From Nocardioides bruguierae (GTDB lineage Bacteria > Actinomycetota > Actinomycetes > Propionibacteriales > Nocardioidaceae), in contig NZ_JAMOIL010000001.1 in assembly GCF_023656415.1 (NCBI RefSeq), positions 372,001 to 436,000 on the forward strand: a stretch of DNA of 64,000 bases. The letters run 5' to 3'. Below, in pieces: positions 63,165-64,000 of this stretch; position 1 is the first letter of the stretch, and every line of letters starts with the position of its first letter. The notes below the pieces were generated by a model. The model had not been told where the DNA came from. It searched no databases and was given only the letters and a program-made list of their open reading frames with translations. A program made the position numbers and the translations under genes.

Positions 63165-64000
63165 TCAGGACTGGGTGGGCACCTGCGCGGAGACGGCGTC
63201 CAGCGTGGCGATCTCCTCGGCACTCAGCGTCAGGTCGCCGATGGCCAGCAGGTCGCCCAGCTGCTCGGTGGTGCGGGCCGAGGCGATGGGGCCGGCGACG
63301 GTCTCCTGGGCGGCCAGCCAGGCCAGGGAGACGGTCGCGATGCTGACGTCGTGGGCCGCGGCGATCTCGGCGGCCGCGTCGACGACGGCCAGGCCCTCGG
63401 TGGAGAAGTAGCCCTGCGTCATCGCGCCCCGGGCGGAGGCCTTGACGTCCTCCAGCGTGCGGAACTTGCCGGTGAGGAACCCGGAGGCCAGGGCGAAGTA
63501 CGGCATGACGCCGAGGCCGTTGGCCTTCGCCACGGGGGCGAGGGTCGACTCGAAGGGCTCGCGGGTCACCAGGTTGTAGTGCGGCTGCAGCGCGACGGGC
63601 AGGTCGAAGCCCTCGGCGGTGGCGATGTCGATCCACTGCTGCACGCGCTCGGCGGAGTAGTTGGAGACCGCGACGAAGCGGGCCTTGCCGGACTTCACGA
63701 CCTCGTCGAAGACCGCGACGGTCTCCTCCAGCGGGGTCGACTCGTCGTCGAAGTGGGCCCAGTACAGGTCGACGTGGTCGGTCTGCAGCCGCTGCAGCGA
63801 GGCGTCGATGGCCTTGCGCACGTTGGGGGCCGAGAGACCCGGGAACTCGGGGTGCTGGGAGACCTTGGTGCCCACGAGCAGCTTGTCGCGGTTGCTGCCC
63901 TGCGCGAACCACTCGCCGATGACGGTCTCGGACTCGCCGCCGGTGTGGCCCTCGCCCCAGGCGGAGTAGACGTCGGCGGTGTCGATGAGCGTGCCGCCAC
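63165..64000 (-). CDS. Aldo/keto reductase, 3' part only
   Basis: The frame is open to the right edge of the window, so the N-terminus is missing. Motifs: GGTLIDTADVYSAWGEG (Asp and Tyr of the AKR site), LLVGTKVSQHPEF (Lys), VDLYWAHFDDES and FVAVSNYSAERV, GPIASARTTEQLGDLL (NADPH site). NADPH-dependent reduction of an aldehyde or ketone; substrate unknown. About 278 residues are present of an expected 310-330. Confidence 0.92.
   Translation of the reverse strand, partial: GGTLIDTADVYSAWGEGHTGGESETVIGEWFAQGSNRDKLLVGTKVSQHPEFPGLSAPNVRKAIDASLQRLQTDHVDLYWAHFDDESTPLEETVAVFDEVVKSGKARFVAVSNYSAERVQQWIDIATAEGFDLPVALQPHYNLVTREPFESTLAPVAKANGLGVMPYFALASGFLTGKFRTLEDVKASARGAMTQGYFSTEGLAVVDAAAEIAAAHDVSIATVSLAWLAAQETVAGPIASARTTEQLGDLLAIGDLTLSAEEIATLDAVSAQVPTQS

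Overview
The window is very GC-rich, uses many GTG starts and is densely coding on both strands. It looks like a chromosomal segment of an actinobacterium. Gene content and order (glycine cleavage genes interleaved with a GarA-type FHA protein, two MerR regulators, a BFN nuclease, DUF881/Sbp proteins and a PgsA-type enzyme, in the same arrangement as mycobacterial Rv1822-Rv1832) support this. A Nocardioides-like member of the Propionibacteriales is my guess, not a result. No rRNA, tRNA or CRISPR array was seen.

Layout. 0-3.5 kb: the end of an MTHFR-like gene, a small inserted membrane gene bracketed by a 55-bp direct repeat, a phosphotransferase, a rhomboid protease and small membrane proteins. 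3.5-7.1 kb: an integration module made of a tyrosine recombinase, a Cro/XRE-type protein and a zinc-ribbon recombinase-like protein, with palindromic sequence on the left and short repeats on the right. 7.1-9.7 kb: a MerR-controlled FMN reductase/MFS efflux operon with a textbook 19-bp-spacer promoter. 9.9-12.7 kb: a LanC-like cyclase of the three-cysteine (CCG) type, an APH-fold kinase, a 26-residue peptide ORF ending in Cys-Cys and a GNAT acetyltransferase; this is the best candidate for an undescribed peptide-modifying system. 12.7-18.5 kb: a patchwork of single accessory genes (VOC, GNAT, methyltransferase, GrpB, small membrane proteins) in mixed orientation, separated by a dispersed repeat and by a truncated gene copy.

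18.6-33.5 kb: housekeeping and metabolic genes: GNAT, SCO6745-like, NUDIX, a MoxR/DUF58/DUF4129 operon, an MFS exporter, DUF402, metallophosphoesterase, sortase, luciferase-like oxidoreductase, D-threonine aldolase-like enzyme, cyclophilin lipoprotein, OsmC and HesB-like. 33.6-48.8 kb: S55-type secreted protein, aminopeptidase N, FdhD, FAD oxidoreductase, SbcCD nuclease, TldD/PmbA protease pair and a GH128-type glycosidase bracketed by two near-identical hairpins. 48.8-58.1 kb: glycine cleavage P protein behind a glycine riboswitch, two MerR regulators, BFN nuclease, GarA-like protein, GcvH, DUF881-Sbp-DUF881 and a CDP-alcohol phosphatidyltransferase. 58.2-64 kb: two CNNM/CBS membrane proteins, a 3-hydroxyisobutyrate dehydrogenase-like enzyme, a spermidine synthase-like protein, DUF1330 and a partial aldo/keto reductase.

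A recurring feature is leaderless transcription. At least 17 genes have a TAnnnT -10 box whose last base lies 6 or 7 nt before the start codon. This fixes several start choices and suggests a leaderless 10-codon upstream ORF at 2881 and an ATT start at 13121.
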